Shown here: positions 7,864 through 16,940 of the stretch, in pieces
Numbering within the stretch: position 1 is the stretch's first letter
Layout: each line of letters begins with the position of its first letter
Source: Candidatus Zhuqueibacterota bacterium
Lineage (GTDB): Bacteria > Zhuqueibacterota > Zhuqueibacteria > Residuimicrobiales > Residuimicrobiaceae
Length of the DNA: 54,560 nucleotides
Direction of reading: 5' to 3'
NCBI GenBank assembly: GCA_963169875.1
Contig: CAUJEL010000043.1
Coordinates: forward strand, 1-54,560
Notes under the pieces: generated by a model
What the model was told of the DNA's origin: nothing
The model's input: only the letters and a program-made list of their open reading frames with translations
Databases searched by the model: none
Position numbers and translations under genes: made by a program

Positions 7864-9225
7864 TTAATGGTTCCAGACAAAGTTTTTCGCCGGATTGTTT
7901 TCGTGGCAGCCGGTCACGCAGGTCGCGGTCGCGCTGTTCCACTGCCATAAACTGCTGACTTCGGCATGACCGGGCGTAGTATCCTGGTACACGTGGCCCG
8001 GAGCCGCAAAAGAAGCTGGCACGGCGTGGCAGAGCAGACAGGTGTATTTTTTATCGGCCACATGGAACTGATGGCGGCCGACGCCCAGAGCGGTCTCGCT
8101 GGTGTTGCCTTGTGTGTCTCTCGGAGGCGCCATATTGTCAGAGCTGCCATGACACAGTGTGCAGTTTTCCGGGCCCTGGGCGCTGTTATGACAGACATAG
8201 CAGGAGGCGCCGGAAGTGCCCCCCTGGTAATTATCGCCATGGCAAGCCTGGCAATCCTGAAGATCATGGCGATGGCCGCGCAGATAGCCGATGTGCGATC
8301 TGGCATCCTCTTTATTGAGCCAGGTCGGCGAGTGGGGATAGGAACCGTGGCACTTGAAGCAGGTTTTGCCACTGCTGCCGCCCTGATAATCGCTGCCGTG
8401 ACAGGGCGAACAGGCCGCCACTTCATAGTCATTTGCCTTCAGATAGGGGCCATGAAATTGAGCACTGTTTTTATCCGCTTTGAAGGAAGCGCTGTGGGGA
8501 TAGGCTTCGTGACAGGAGGTACAAGACACGCCACTGCTGCCCCCTTGTAAATCAGCGCCGTGACAGGAAGTGCAGGCGTTGGTCTTATAATCAACGGCTT
8601 TGAGAAAAGCACCATGAAATTCAGGGCTGTTGCCGTTGTTGGCGAAATCGTCACTGTGGGGATAGGTACCGTGGCAGGTGTAACAGGAGCTCTGTGAAGT
8701 ACCGCCCTTGAGGTCATCGCCATGGCATGTGCGGCACTTGTCCAGGTCCGCCATGCCGCTTTTGAGATAGGCACCATGAAAATTGTCGTCGCCCACGGCA
8801 TTCCACTGTGATTCGACGAAATGGGTGACGTGGCAGTCTTCGCAGATTTTGCCGCCTCTTTCGGCCTTGAGATTCTGGCCGTGACAGGCCTGGCATTCTT
8901 TCATGGAATAGGATGCCTGACGCAAGTAGTTGCCATGAAACTGCCCCGCGTTTAACTTTATCCAGCCATCCGGGTGCGGATAGGAGCCGTGGCATTTCAG
9001 ACACGATACTTTCGAATCCCCGCCGCGAAAATCCTGGCCATGACAGCTGGTGCAGGAGACCATGCCGGAGGCCACCACTTTTGCGGCATGTGAGTTGTCA
9101 CCGGATCCTCTGGCCCATCCTTCCGGGTGGGATTTGGAGGGTTGGGAAGTCTGATTCTTGGAGCAGCCGCCGAGCAAAATGATCATACTCCCAAGTATGG
9201 CTAAGCACATCATTCCTTTTTTCAT
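7864..9225 (-). CDS. Fifteen-haem lipoprotein cytochrome c
   Basis: The 453-residue product has a signal ending IILLGGC, which predicts a lipid-anchored, probably outer-membrane, cytochrome. Fourteen CXXCH sites plus one CX3CH near the C-terminus (CVTGCH) are visible. Much of the protein is a tandem of modules of roughly 50 residues: FHG.YLK, then C..CHG.D..GG.SG, then C..CH..YPHS. The start at 9225 follows AGGGA; longer readings to 9324 run into the upstream gene. It sits directly after the 12-haem gene and the barrel gene, so it is the likely outer member of a porin-cytochrome conduit. Terminal electron acceptors cannot be read from sequence. Confidence 0.87.
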   Translation of the reverse strand: MKKGMMCLAILGSMIILLGGCSKNQTSQPSKSHPEGWARGSGDNSHAAKVVASGMVSCTSCHGQDFRGGDSKVSCLKCHGSYPHPDGWIKLNAGQFHGNYLRQASYSMKECQACHGQNLKAERGGKICEDCHVTHFVESQWNAVGDDNFHGAYLKSGMADLDKCRTCHGDDLKGGTSQSSCYTCHGTYPHSDDFANNGNSPEFHGAFLKAVDYKTNACTSCHGADLQGGSSGVSCTSCHEAYPHSASFKADKNSAQFHGPYLKANDYEVAACSPCHGSDYQGGSSGKTCFKCHGSYPHSPTWLNKEDARSHIGYLRGHRHDLQDCQACHGDNYQGGTSGASCYVCHNSAQGPENCTLCHGSSDNMAPPRDTQGNTSETALGVGRHQFHVADKKYTCLLCHAVPASFAAPGHVYQDTTPGHAEVSSLWQWNSATATCVTGCHENNPAKNFVWNH

Positions 9226-9257
9226 GGAAATCCCTTTAGAATAAAAGTCCGAAAGAT

Positions 9258-10139
9258 TTATTTCGCTGGATGACATTGAGCGCAGATGGGCTCCGCCTGA
9301 TCCTGGCCGTGGCAGACCAGACAATCGTCCAGGTCCGCTCGGGCCGCTCTGGCATGGGTGCCCCCGGTGCGCGGATTGGACCAGCCCGCACTGTCATGGG
9401 TGCGCGGCATCACCATCTGTTCGCGGTGACAGCTGACGCAGTAATTCTCATCTTCGTGACAGGTGCGGCATTGTTCTTTGTTGCCGCGGGCGAGAATGCC
9501 ATGATTGTTGATGAAATTAAGCGGATGGGCTTTGCGATCGAGATTTCCCTTTTTGTGGCAGGTGATGCACGAGTTGTCGGTGTGGCACATCTTGCACGCC
9601 TGCTGGTGATTATGCTGCTGCACGCCGTGTGCTCTGGCCCAATCGAGGCGGTGGTCCGCGGGTGTCAGGGATTCACCCTTGTTGTGGCAGTCATAGCAAT
9701 AGGCGGGTTTTTCCAGGTCGGTATGACAATCCGAGCAGACCGGCATCTTGGGCAGATGGTCGCCCTGCACCGTCTCGCTCAGCGCAATGCCTTCATGGCA
9801 TTTTTCGCAGGTCATTTTATCCGATACGTGTTTCGCGTGCGGAAATTTGGCGATGTAGGTTTGCACGCGCTGCATGGCCACGGCGTTATCGACATCGCTA
9901 TGGCACAGGCTGCACTCGGCCTCGGAATCGTGGCAGTTGAAGCAGCTCTCCTTGGCGGGCAGCATGTCGTCAGCCGGGCTGGTGCTGCTGGCGGCCGCTT
10001 CATGACAATCGCTGCAGCCGGCGCCGACGCTTTCGCTGTGAAGCTTGTGCGAAAACTTTAATTCCATGGTCTGCGCCTGCGCCACGGGTAGCGACAGAAT
10101 GAATAAAGCTAAAATGGAAAGAAGCATATATTTTTTCAT
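9258..10139 (-). CDS. Twelve-haem periplasmic cytochrome c
   Basis: Soluble multihaem electron carrier of 293 residues with an N-terminal signal peptide ending near VAQAQ. Twelve CXXCH motifs are present: CSDCH, CFNCH, CSLCH, CEKCH, CSDCH, CYDCH, CKMCH, CITCH, CRTCH, CVSCH, CLVCH and CAQCH. FSHKLHSESV before the first haem supplies candidate distal His ligands, as in cytochrome c7/c3-type folds. I chose ATG 10139; ATG 10154 in the same frame adds five residues. It lies 18 bp after the barrel gene and 32 bp before the 15-haem gene. Its likely place is inside or at the periplasmic end of the outer-membrane conduit. Confidence 0.87.
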   Translation of the reverse strand: MKKYMLLSILALFILSLPVAQAQTMELKFSHKLHSESVGAGCSDCHEAAASSTSPADDMLPAKESCFNCHDSEAECSLCHSDVDNAVAMQRVQTYIAKFPHAKHVSDKMTCEKCHEGIALSETVQGDHLPKMPVCSDCHTDLEKPAYCYDCHNKGESLTPADHRLDWARAHGVQQHNHQQACKMCHTDNSCITCHKKGNLDRKAHPLNFINNHGILARGNKEQCRTCHEDENYCVSCHREQMVMPRTHDSAGWSNPRTGGTHARAARADLDDCLVCHGQDQAEPICAQCHPAK

Positions 10140-10157
10140 ATCTCGAGCCCTCATCGA

Positions 10158-11348
10158 TTACCAGCGGAAGGTGATGTGATTCAAGAAACGGGAATCCTGT
10201 TTCTTGGTGTCGTTGCTGAGCCATTGATACTCGGCGATCAGATTCAATTTGCGGCCGAGGTTATAACTGAGGCGCACCGCGTTGGCCAGCTGATCGTCGT
10301 ACTCATAGATGGTTTCAGTGCGGTATTTGGCGTAATCGACATAGAGCGAGGCGACCAGTTCAGGCAATATGGCATAGCCGTAATTGAAGAAGGCGCTGAT
10401 CTGATCTCCGCTGTAGCCGGTTTCATAAAGCATGCCGATGGCGCCGTCATCGTTGTGCAGCGAGAGGAGCATGCGGTCGGCACCTTCGCCATCGAACATG
10501 AGGTGCTGATACTGCGCTTCGAGGCCAAGCCGGGTGAATATCTGCCAGTCCGCGCCCGCGCGCAGCTGCTGGTACGGTTTGACCTCGAAAATGGTGAAAT
10601 AGGAATTCGCATACACCTGGGGATGCTGCTGTTTGTACTCCAGATAGGTCTTCAGATCCTTGTTCCAGGCGCGGTTCACATTGAAGAGCATGCGGTGCAG
10701 ACGTTCATTTTTCAGGTCATAGTGGCTCTGCAGGCGAACGGTCACCCAGGGGATGAGATGACTGGAGACGTTGGCGCCGGCCAGCTGCCAGTAGGCTGCC
10801 GCATCATCGGATTTTTGCAGGAAGAAGAGCTGCCAATTGCTCGAGGCCAGTTTTTTAGCTTGCACCATGCCGCCGAGGACCATATTGTCTTCCAGGTTAT
10901 GCATCTCAAAATTGCTGGAGGGCGTGCTCTCCGCACCGCCGTACACTTGCAGCGACCAATTGCGGCTCAGGGTCAGGTGCGCGTTCAGGCCATCCAGTCC
11001 GCCCAGCGGCGTGCCCGGATGAAAAAACTGTCTGCCCAACCGCAGATCGAGGCGGTTGTTGAAGAGATCGTTAACATCGAGGTTCAAACTAAAAGCTCTG
11101 AAGCGGAGATCGTCATCCAGATTTTGATTGACGTCCGAGAGCACACGAATATTGGCATTCAAGCCAATTTTTTTGCACGGGGAGAGGGCGTTGAACTGCA
11201 GGAACTGGTAAATTCGGGTGTGCGCTTTGTCGCTCTCAAAGGCGTAGATGGAATTGCGCAGCTGGCCGTGGAACGAGATTCCCTGGGACTGAAGGCCTGT
11301 CGCCCAGATCAGCAGCATCGGCAGCACAATTAGCGATCTTTTTCTCAT
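10158..11348 (-). CDS. Outer-membrane beta-barrel of a porin-cytochrome cluster
   Basis: The 396-residue protein has a signal peptide (about 1-22) and alternating amphipathic strands throughout, and it ends in the aromatic HITFRW expected of an outer-membrane barrel. The start follows GAGGAA by 4 nt. There is no clear homology by eye to MtrB or OmbB, but its position as first gene of an operon with a 12-haem and a 15-haem cytochrome suggests the sheath of a transmembrane electron conduit. Alternative: an unrelated porin (alginate export-like or phosphate-selective type). Confidence 0.75.
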   Translation of the reverse strand: MRKRSLIVLPMLLIWATGLQSQGISFHGQLRNSIYAFESDKAHTRIYQFLQFNALSPCKKIGLNANIRVLSDVNQNLDDDLRFRAFSLNLDVNDLFNNRLDLRLGRQFFHPGTPLGGLDGLNAHLTLSRNWSLQVYGGAESTPSSNFEMHNLEDNMVLGGMVQAKKLASSNWQLFFLQKSDDAAAYWQLAGANVSSHLIPWVTVRLQSHYDLKNERLHRMLFNVNRAWNKDLKTYLEYKQQHPQVYANSYFTIFEVKPYQQLRAGADWQIFTRLGLEAQYQHLMFDGEGADRMLLSLHNDDGAIGMLYETGYSGDQISAFFNYGYAILPELVASLYVDYAKYRTETIYEYDDQLANAVRLSYNLGRKLNLIAEYQWLSNDTKKQDSRFLNHITFRW

Positions 11349-11667
11349 GGTTCCTCGCCGGATTAGATTGTTTGAACAGGTATAAAAATTATTTCGATTT
11401 TACGAAATAACAATAGATTAGGGCTTGTTTTTATCCCTCGAAACATACTCACTCCGGGCAAAAAAAGCAAGCGATTTGTGGCAAAGTTTTGCAGAATGCC
11501 GAGGAATCTCATTGTTAACCGCACGAATTTGAACTATTCACCGCCAGAACGCGGAGAAGCGCAACCCCTTTTTTGTGGCACGGGAAATAAGCCCTTGCAT
11601 TTACACAGCGGGTTTTATAAATTGCAGCAGTTGCCAGCCAGGCTGTTCACCCGGAGAGGATGCCCTT
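11349..11667. other. Divergent region between cytochrome operon and symporter
   Basis: The 319-bp gap has no gene. It holds an inverted repeat ATTTCG-N6-CGAAAT (11391-11408), 43 bp upstream of the barrel gene start, a possible operator for the cytochrome operon. A degenerate repeat tract related to those at 6090 and 13403 lies at 11533-11560 (ACTATTCACCGCC...). Confidence 0.4.
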
Positions 11668-12984
11668 ATGACAGAAATCGCCGTCAAGAAAAAAGTAGCG
11701 CTGCACTATCAGATATTCATCGGTTTATCCATAGGCGTGGTGGCGGGACTGATCGCCAATGCCTTGTGGGGTCAATCCGCGGGTTTGGATTGGCTGATCC
11801 GCAATCTCATCGCCCCCATCGGCCAGATCTTTCTCCGCATCATATTCATGGCCGTCATCCCCCTGATCTTTTCGGCGCTGGCCCTCGGCGTCGCCGAACT
11901 CGGGGACATCCGCCAGTTGGGCCGCATCGGCGGCCGCACGCTGCTGTATACGGTCATTGTGACCATGATCTCGGTGTTCATCGGCCTGACGCTGGTCAAT
12001 CTGGTCAAGCCGGGCGTCGGGCTCTCCGAGGCGGAGCGGCAGCTGCTGGCCGGCTCGATCACCAGCACCACGGTGAACAAGGCGATAGAGAGCGCCGCCG
12101 AGGCCAAATCCATTGTGCAAACGCTGCTGGATTTGATCCCTAAAAATCCCCTGGCGGATGCCGTGGGCGCCTTTGATGAAAATTACCGCGGCGGCGGCGT
12201 TCTGGCGGTCATGGTATTTTCATTATTCGTCGGTTTGGCATTGGCTCTGTCGCGCTCGGAACGCACCGAGACTTTTGAAAAGTTTTTGCAGGGGCTTTAT
12301 GATGTGGTGATGAAGATCATCGGCATCGGCATGAAGCTGGCGCCGGTGGGCGTGGCGTGTCTGGTGTTCAGCGTGGTTTCGCGGCTGGGACTCAATGTCG
12401 TCTACATCCTCGGCAAATATGTGTTGCTGGTGCTGGTTGGATTGTCACTGCACATGTTCGGCGTCTATTCCCTGGTGTTGAAATATATCGTCAAAGTCAG
12501 TCCGTGGCGATTTTTTGCCGCCATCCGCGAGGTGATATTAACCGCTTTTTCCACCAGTTCCAGCAACGTGACGCTGCCGACGGCGCTGGCGGCTGCGGAA
12601 GAGAATCTCGGCATTCCGCGGCGCATCAGCAATTTTGTCCTCACCCTGGGGTCGACGGCCAACCAGAATGGCACGGCGCTGTACGAAGGCGTCACCGTGC
12701 TCTTTCTGGCGCAGTTCTTCGGCGTGGATTTGACGTTGACGCAGCAGTTCACCGTGGTGCTGGCTTCGGTGCTGGCCGGGATCGGCACGGCGGGCATCCC
12801 CGGCGGATCGCTGCCGGTGATCGTGCTGGTGCTGCAGTCGGTGGGTGTGCCGGGCGAGGGCATCGGCATCATCCTTGGGGTGGACCGGATACTCGACATG
12901 TCGCGCACAGTCATCAACGTCACCGGCGACATCACCGCGGCGATGTATGTCTCGAAGAAGGAGGGGTATAGTTTTGATTTATAG
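11668..12984 (+). CDS. Dicarboxylate/amino acid:cation symporter (DAACS/SLC1 family)
   Basis: Sodium- or proton-coupled importer of acidic amino acids or C4-dicarboxylates in the inner membrane. The 438-residue product starts at ATG 11668 with GGAGAGGA 7 nt upstream, which rules out longer in-frame readings. Family hallmarks are visible: the serine-rich FSTSSSNVTLPT, NQNGTALYEG, the glycine-rich GIGTAGIPGGS and DRILDMSRTVINVTGD. At least eight hydrophobic segments are present. Glutamate, aspartate and C4-dicarboxylate carriers share these motifs, so the substrate is not decided. It is divergent from the cytochrome operon and could feed it with an organic-acid electron donor (inference). Confidence 0.9.
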   Translation: MTEIAVKKKVALHYQIFIGLSIGVVAGLIANALWGQSAGLDWLIRNLIAPIGQIFLRIIFMAVIPLIFSALALGVAELGDIRQLGRIGGRTLLYTVIVTMISVFIGLTLVNLVKPGVGLSEAERQLLAGSITSTTVNKAIESAAEAKSIVQTLLDLIPKNPLADAVGAFDENYRGGGVLAVMVFSLFVGLALALSRSERTETFEKFLQGLYDVVMKIIGIGMKLAPVGVACLVFSVVSRLGLNVVYILGKYVLLVLVGLSLHMFGVYSLVLKYIVKVSPWRFFAAIREVILTAFSTSSSNVTLPTALAAAEENLGIPRRISNFVLTLGSTANQNGTALYEGVTVLFLAQFFGVDLTLTQQFTVVLASVLAGIGTAGIPGGSLPVIVLVLQSVGVPGEGIGIILGVDRILDMSRTVINVTGDITAAMYVSKKEGYSFDL

Positions 12985-12990
12985 GGGTCA

Positions 12991-13007
12991 GAGCAAATTA
13001 TTTGCTC
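12991..13007. repeat. Perfect 17-nt palindrome after the symporter
   Basis: GAGCAAAT-T-ATTTGCTC, eight-base arms, seven bases past the symporter stop and preceded by GGGGTCA. No T-run follows. The GGGGTCAGAG context recalls the ends of REP-type (Y1 transposase-mobilised) elements, but no transposase is present. Confidence 0.5.
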
Positions 13008-13402
13008 GATTATATTGAGGATAAGGAAGAATTTATATTAAAAACGGCCTTGGAATGCATTTTTTGCCATGGAGGCGTGGAGGCACCAATGGCCCGTCAA
13101 AATTTCACCGCTCGACCTAAAAGATGCTTGCAGCATGACAAAATGGGGAAGAATTTCAATTCCGTGCCCCCAAGGTTGAGTCTATTCACCACGAAGGGCA
13201 CGGAGCACACGAAGGACAACCCACAGATGACCCAGATATGGACAGATAAAAAAATGAGATATCAAGCATGATTTCTGGGAAGTGCCTTTTTTAAAAAGCC
13301 AATCTGCATCAGCCTCAGATATGCTCTTCCGCATCAATCTGTGAGATCTGTGGGATAGAAGCTTTGTCTAATCGAACAGGCTAAAAACTTCTCTCAATCT
13401 AA

Positions 13403-13445
13403 CCTGTTCTATTCATAAACCGCCGAGCGCGCCGAGGCCGCCAAG
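13403..13445 (+). repeat. 43-bp dispersed repeat, copy 2
   Basis: Plus-strand copy of the sequence found inverted at 6211-6253 (about two differences). Its first bases also pair with GAACAGG at 13374-13380 to form a hairpin with a 16-nt loop. Confidence 0.75.
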
Positions 13446-13621
13446 CTGTTTTTATTGGGATTATCAGACAAGTTTTGATTTAAATTACATCTCTGTCATG
13501 AGAGTTGCTATCGATGCTAATTTAATATATTACAATTCGTTGTGCGTCTCTGCGTTCGGCAGTGAATAATACATGCCAAAGTCTGTACAGATTTATTCGT
13601 TCGGATAAAAAGCGGTATTCT

Positions 13622-14479
13622 CTATTTCAGCGTCGCGTCGTGCTCCATGTTCATTTGGTCGTATAATTTGGCGCGGCCCGATTTGGTGCTCTTTGCCGTT
13701 TTCCAGGCCCTTTCCGCCACCTTGTCGGATAGCTCGCGAGGCACAATAACCACGCCATCTCCATCCGCGACCACAATATCACCCGGCCGGATCAGCACGC
13801 CTCCGACGCATACTGGTATGTTGACAGCTCCGCTTTCGATCCGGCCAGGCCGAGTCCCCCCCCCTGAATATTTTGCATAGACCGGGATGCGCTGCAGCAT
13901 GAGTTCATCGCTGTCCCGGCAGCAGCCATTGGTGATGACACCCGTCATCCCCAATGATTTCCATTGCAAGGCATTATTTGAACCGATAAATCCGGTATTT
14001 TCGATATCGTGGGCATCGATGACCACCACATGTCCGGGTTTGAGGATACGCTTGAAGAGCATCGGCGCATAGTTCTTGTACCAGTGACTGTGCCACGCGC
14101 GAAATTCCTCGTCCCCTTTGAGCCCCTCCTGGGCCCGGTTGGTGGGTAATAACTGGTAAGTGACTGCAACACCATAGACGCGGTGTTCGAGCGCCTCCGT
14201 CTGATCCTGCCACACAGGCCGTATGGTTTTATTCATCAGGGTGATGTCCTGAATGCCAAAGGCCTGCAATGCATCCACGACATCCGACACGCGCAAGCCC
14301 TGATATTTTTTGGTCTGTTCCATTGGATCCTCATCGCCATAGTCCGTGACGGGCATCAGGATAGCCCCTTTGCGCAGTTGCTCGTCCGTCAAACCGGGGA
14401 TATCATTGCTTTGGGCGTAAAGGCCTGCAGATACAAACAAACATGAAATCGAAACAATCCATGTCACAAGTTTTTTCAT
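13622..14479 (-). CDS. Exported RraA-like aldolase/decarboxylase family protein
   Basis: The 285-residue product has a signal peptide (about 1-23, ending LYAQS) followed by an RraA/4-hydroxy-4-methyl-2-oxoglutarate aldolase-like domain. The family's core is seen as GMTGVITNGCCRDSDEL (glycine-rich loop with the Arg-Asp pair) and GDIVVADGDGVVIVP. Members cleave or decarboxylate 2-oxo acids, including keto-deoxy sugar acids, using a divalent metal. The start at 14479 has AGGGA 8 nt upstream; ATG 14488 is an alternative. An export signal is unusual for this family. It lies downstream of the hydratase-like and aminotransferase genes on the same strand. Confidence 0.78.
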   Translation of the reverse strand: MKKLVTWIVSISCLFVSAGLYAQSNDIPGLTDEQLRKGAILMPVTDYGDEDPMEQTKKYQGLRVSDVVDALQAFGIQDITLMNKTIRPVWQDQTEALEHRVYGVAVTYQLLPTNRAQEGLKGDEEFRAWHSHWYKNYAPMLFKRILKPGHVVVIDAHDIENTGFIGSNNALQWKSLGMTGVITNGCCRDSDELMLQRIPVYAKYSGGGTRPGRIESGAVNIPVCVGGVLIRPGDIVVADGDGVVIVPRELSDKVAERAWKTAKSTKSGRAKLYDQMNMEHDATLK

Positions 14480-14727
14480 GGCGAACATCCCTGTTTATTG
14501 GTTTCGGCTAAAACATCGTTGGCAAACATGCCGCGATCTTTATTTCCGGGTGGGTATGAGCTTTTGTGTATGTTGTCTTAATCGGAAAGGCGGAGCAGCC
14601 GAGAGCCGGAGCGCTCGCTCGAGCGCAGCCCCGTCAGCTGCAACCGCTTGATGGACGGCGCATGGCGGCGGACAGAAAGCGGATAGTTACTGCCGGCCCG
14701 AAGAGGCGGTGCGAAGCGTCCGTGCCA
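14480..14727. other. Gap with G+C-rich hairpin
   Basis: The 248-bp interval upstream of the RraA-like gene holds GCGCTCG-CT-CGAGCGC (14611-14626), a perfect short palindrome, within GC-rich sequence. No convincing gene or promoter was recognised. Confidence 0.35.
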
Positions 14728-15609
14728 TCAATTGACAATAACCGTGATTTTTCCGAGCGGCCCGCAATCCGCCGTATAGGCGCCTTTGGCCGCGTCGCCC
14801 TGGGCGCGATAGTAGGGCGCGACCTTGCCCGTGAGAACCACGCATCCGGGCTGCAGCGGACTGCCGCGCTCGAGTTCATGATTCGCCAGCCAGATCAAGG
14901 CATTCCATGGACTGTCCATAACGGCTGAAGAGTGGCCTGCGTATACTATTTCACCGTCGCGATACAGGGTTAGCGTAATATTATTCAGATCCCATTGCTG
15001 GACGTTCACAGGTGGACCCAGCGCGTAGTGGCGGGAACCGCCGCTGTTGGCGATAAAATCCACTACTTTTACAGCGCCTTTTCCGGCATCATACCAGTTG
15101 TCGCTGATATCGAACGAGGCGTGCACGGATTCGACAAATTTGGCCGCTTCTTCCCGTGCGTTGACAGGGACTTCCACGACCCGGCCGATCCTGAATGCGA
15201 TCTCTGCTTCAATGATAAACGTGAAAAAATTCTTGGCGTGCAAGGTGTCGCCATTGCTGATCATTTGTTCATGAAAAATCAGACCATGCGCTGGTTCGTT
15301 GATGCCGAACTCTGCCCATTCACTCTTTGCTGTAAAACCGATTTTGTAACCCTGAACGCTTCCCCAGATTTTTGCTAAATGCTCTGCCAGTCTGGCTTGT
15401 ACAAGATAGGCCTGTGGAATGGTAAAATCGCCGTAGGTTGCGCTGAGAGTCGCGACGCGCTCGGGCAGTGATCTGGCCTTTAAGAGAACCATGGCCATTT
15501 CATCCGTCCTTGCATGCGGCCTGTCTCCGGAATCACGTTTTTCGGAGCAGGACAAACATACTGCAAGGCTCAGAATGAGACATATTCGCACGTACTTGAT
15601 AAATCGCAT
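14728..15609 (-). CDS. Lipoprotein of the 2-oxopent-4-enoate hydratase / FAH superfamily
   Basis: The 293-residue product resembles 2-keto-4-pentenoate hydratase (MhpD type) and related fumarylacetoacetate-hydrolase-fold enzymes. Typical stretches are GYKIGFTAK, an acidic metal site in EAEIAFRIGR and the late G..V.TGKV...Y region. The first 21 residues form a leader ending LSLAVCLSC, a lipobox that predicts a lipid-anchored exported enzyme, atypical for the family. The start at 15609 has only a weak AGAGA ribosome site. It follows the aminotransferase by 42 bp. A role in dehydrating or cleaving unsaturated keto-acids is likely; the substrate is unknown. Confidence 0.75.
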   Translation of the reverse strand: MRFIKYVRICLILSLAVCLSCSEKRDSGDRPHARTDEMAMVLLKARSLPERVATLSATYGDFTIPQAYLVQARLAEHLAKIWGSVQGYKIGFTAKSEWAEFGINEPAHGLIFHEQMISNGDTLHAKNFFTFIIEAEIAFRIGRVVEVPVNAREEAAKFVESVHASFDISDNWYDAGKGAVKVVDFIANSGGSRHYALGPPVNVQQWDLNNITLTLYRDGEIVYAGHSSAVMDSPWNALIWLANHELERGSPLQPGCVVLTGKVAPYYRAQGDAAKGAYTADCGPLGKITVIVN

Positions 15610-15651
15610 AGAATTATCTCTTGTTTATCTCGAAATGCCCGGTCCTTCGTG

Positions 15652-16812
15652 TCAACGGCAGCTGGCTTTTATCGCGGCTGCAATGCTGGCGCCATGGTTG
15701 AACTGGTACTTTTGTTGTATCAGGCAATTTTCCAGGGCGGCAAGGAAGAGCATGACATTACTGCGTGTGCTCGCCGAGCCCATGAGTCCGATGCGCCATA
15801 CTTTGCCTTTGTAGGTCCCCAGGCCGCCGCCTATTTCGATGCCATAATCCGTCAGCAATTGCTTTCTCACCACGGCATCATCAACGCCTTGGGGGACAGC
15901 GACTGCGTTCAGCATGGGCAGCTCATGTCCTTTTTGCGCCACATAGCTGATTCCGATCGCTTCCAGTCCTGCTTTGAGTATGGTATGGTTCTGCAGATGG
16001 CGTTGCCAACGTTTTTCCAGCCCTTCTTCCTTCACCATGGTCAACGCTTCCAGCAGGGCATAGGCCATATTGATGGGGGCGGTATGGTGGTAGAGTCTGT
16101 CTGTGCCCCAATACTGACGGATCATGCTGAGATCGAGGTACCAGCTCTGGACTTTGGTTTTTCTGTTTTCCAGGGCTTTGACAGCGTCTGCGCTGAAGGT
16201 TACCGGAGAGAGGCCCGGCGGACAGGAGAGGCATTTCTGGGTGCCGGAGTAGCAGGCGTCGATTTGCCAGCCATCCACATCTACATTCATGCCGCCCAGG
16301 CTCGTCACCGCGTCCACCAGCAGCAGGGCGCCATGGCGGTGAACGATATGCGATATTTCTTCGACGGGTTGACAGGCGCCCGTGGAAGTCTCGGCGTGGA
16401 CGAGGCCAACGACTTTATATTTTTTTTGTGCCAGGGCTTGTTCAATCTGTTGGGGATCGAATACCTTGCCCCACTCAATTTCCAGCGCTGTCACCTCGGC
16501 GCCGCAGCGGGAGGCGACATCGGCCATGCGTTTACCAAAGACACCGTTGACGCACACCAGGATGGAGTCGCCGGGTTCAAGCAGGTTAACGACACAGGTT
16601 TCCATGCCGGCGCTCCCGGTCCCGGACATGGCCAGGGTGATCTCGTTTTTGGTCTGAAAGGTAAACTGCAGCAGGGAACGGATCTCATTGAGAATGTCCA
16701 TAAAAAACGGATCGAGATGCCCGATGGTAGGGCGGGCGAGTGCGGCAAGGACGCGGGCATCCACATCAGACGGCCCCGGGCCCATTAAAACGCGTTTGTA
16801 ATTATGCATCAT
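15652..16812 (-). CDS. Class V aminotransferase, serine-glyoxylate/alanine-glyoxylate type
   Basis: Pyridoxal-phosphate enzyme of 386 residues without a signal peptide, so cytosolic. The opening [16 protein letters not shown] and TIGHLDP are the family's N-terminal signature. Asp167 in LVDAVTS and Lys193 in [12 protein letters not shown] are the cofactor-binding aspartate and Schiff-base lysine. AGXT-like enzymes transfer amino groups to glyoxylate; phosphonopyruvate and ureidoglycine aminotransferases share the fold. The start is ATG 16812 behind AAGGA, with ATG 16809 alternative. It is the first gene of the run aminotransferase, hydratase-like, RraA-like, which suggests disposal of a two- or three-carbon oxo-acid product. 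Confidence 0.85.
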   Translation of the reverse strand: MMHNYKRVLMGPGPSDVDARVLAALARPTIGHLDPFFMDILNEIRSLLQFTFQTKNEITLAMSGTGSAGMETCVVNLLEPGDSILVCVNGVFGKRMADVASRCGAEVTALEIEWGKVFDPQQIEQALAQKKYKVVGLVHAETSTGACQPVEEISHIVHRHGALLLVDAVTSLGGMNVDVDGWQIDACYSGTQKCLSCPPGLSPVTFSADAVKALENRKTKVQSWYLDLSMIRQYWGTDRLYHHTAPINMAYALLEALTMVKEEGLEKRWQRHLQNHTILKAGLEAIGISYVAQKGHELPMLNAVAVPQGVDDAVVRKQLLTDYGIEIGGGLGTYKGKVWRIGLMGSASTRSNVMLFLAALENCLIQQKYQFNHGASIAAAIKASCR

Positions 16813-16940
16813 CCTTTTTCCTTCGAAATACTTCGGGTGTAATCAGATAAAAGCTACAAAAAACTAAATTGATCGATTCGTGCTTATAAATGCCGAACCT
16901 GGTAGCAAGGGCCAACACAATCGCTCAGTTCAGATAAAAA

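Larger units (their letters stand above)
12985..13621. repeat. 637-bp non-coding tract of repeats
   Basis: No gene is seen. Contents in order: a GGGGTCAGAGC stretch leading into a palindrome (12991-13007); CTATTCACCACGAAGGGCA units and CACAGATGACCCAGAT units (13186-13240); an inverted pair GAACAGGCTA/TAACCTGTTC (13374-13409); the second copy of the 43-bp repeat (13403-13445); and a reverse-facing GCGTCTCTGCGTTCGGCAG unit (13545-13563). It looks like a site where small repeat elements accumulate. Confidence 0.55.

Noticed and set aside
10176-11333. Plus-strand open frame opposite the barrel gene
   Set aside because: The minus frame has a signal peptide, a ribosome site and a barrel-like end; the plus frame has no recognisable protein features. 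The same reasoning removed the plus frames at 15514-16788 and 35131-36456.
13622-14479. RraA-like protein as an RNase E inhibitor
   Set aside because: The name-giving function applies to cytosolic enterobacterial RraA; this protein is exported and lies among oxo-acid enzymes.
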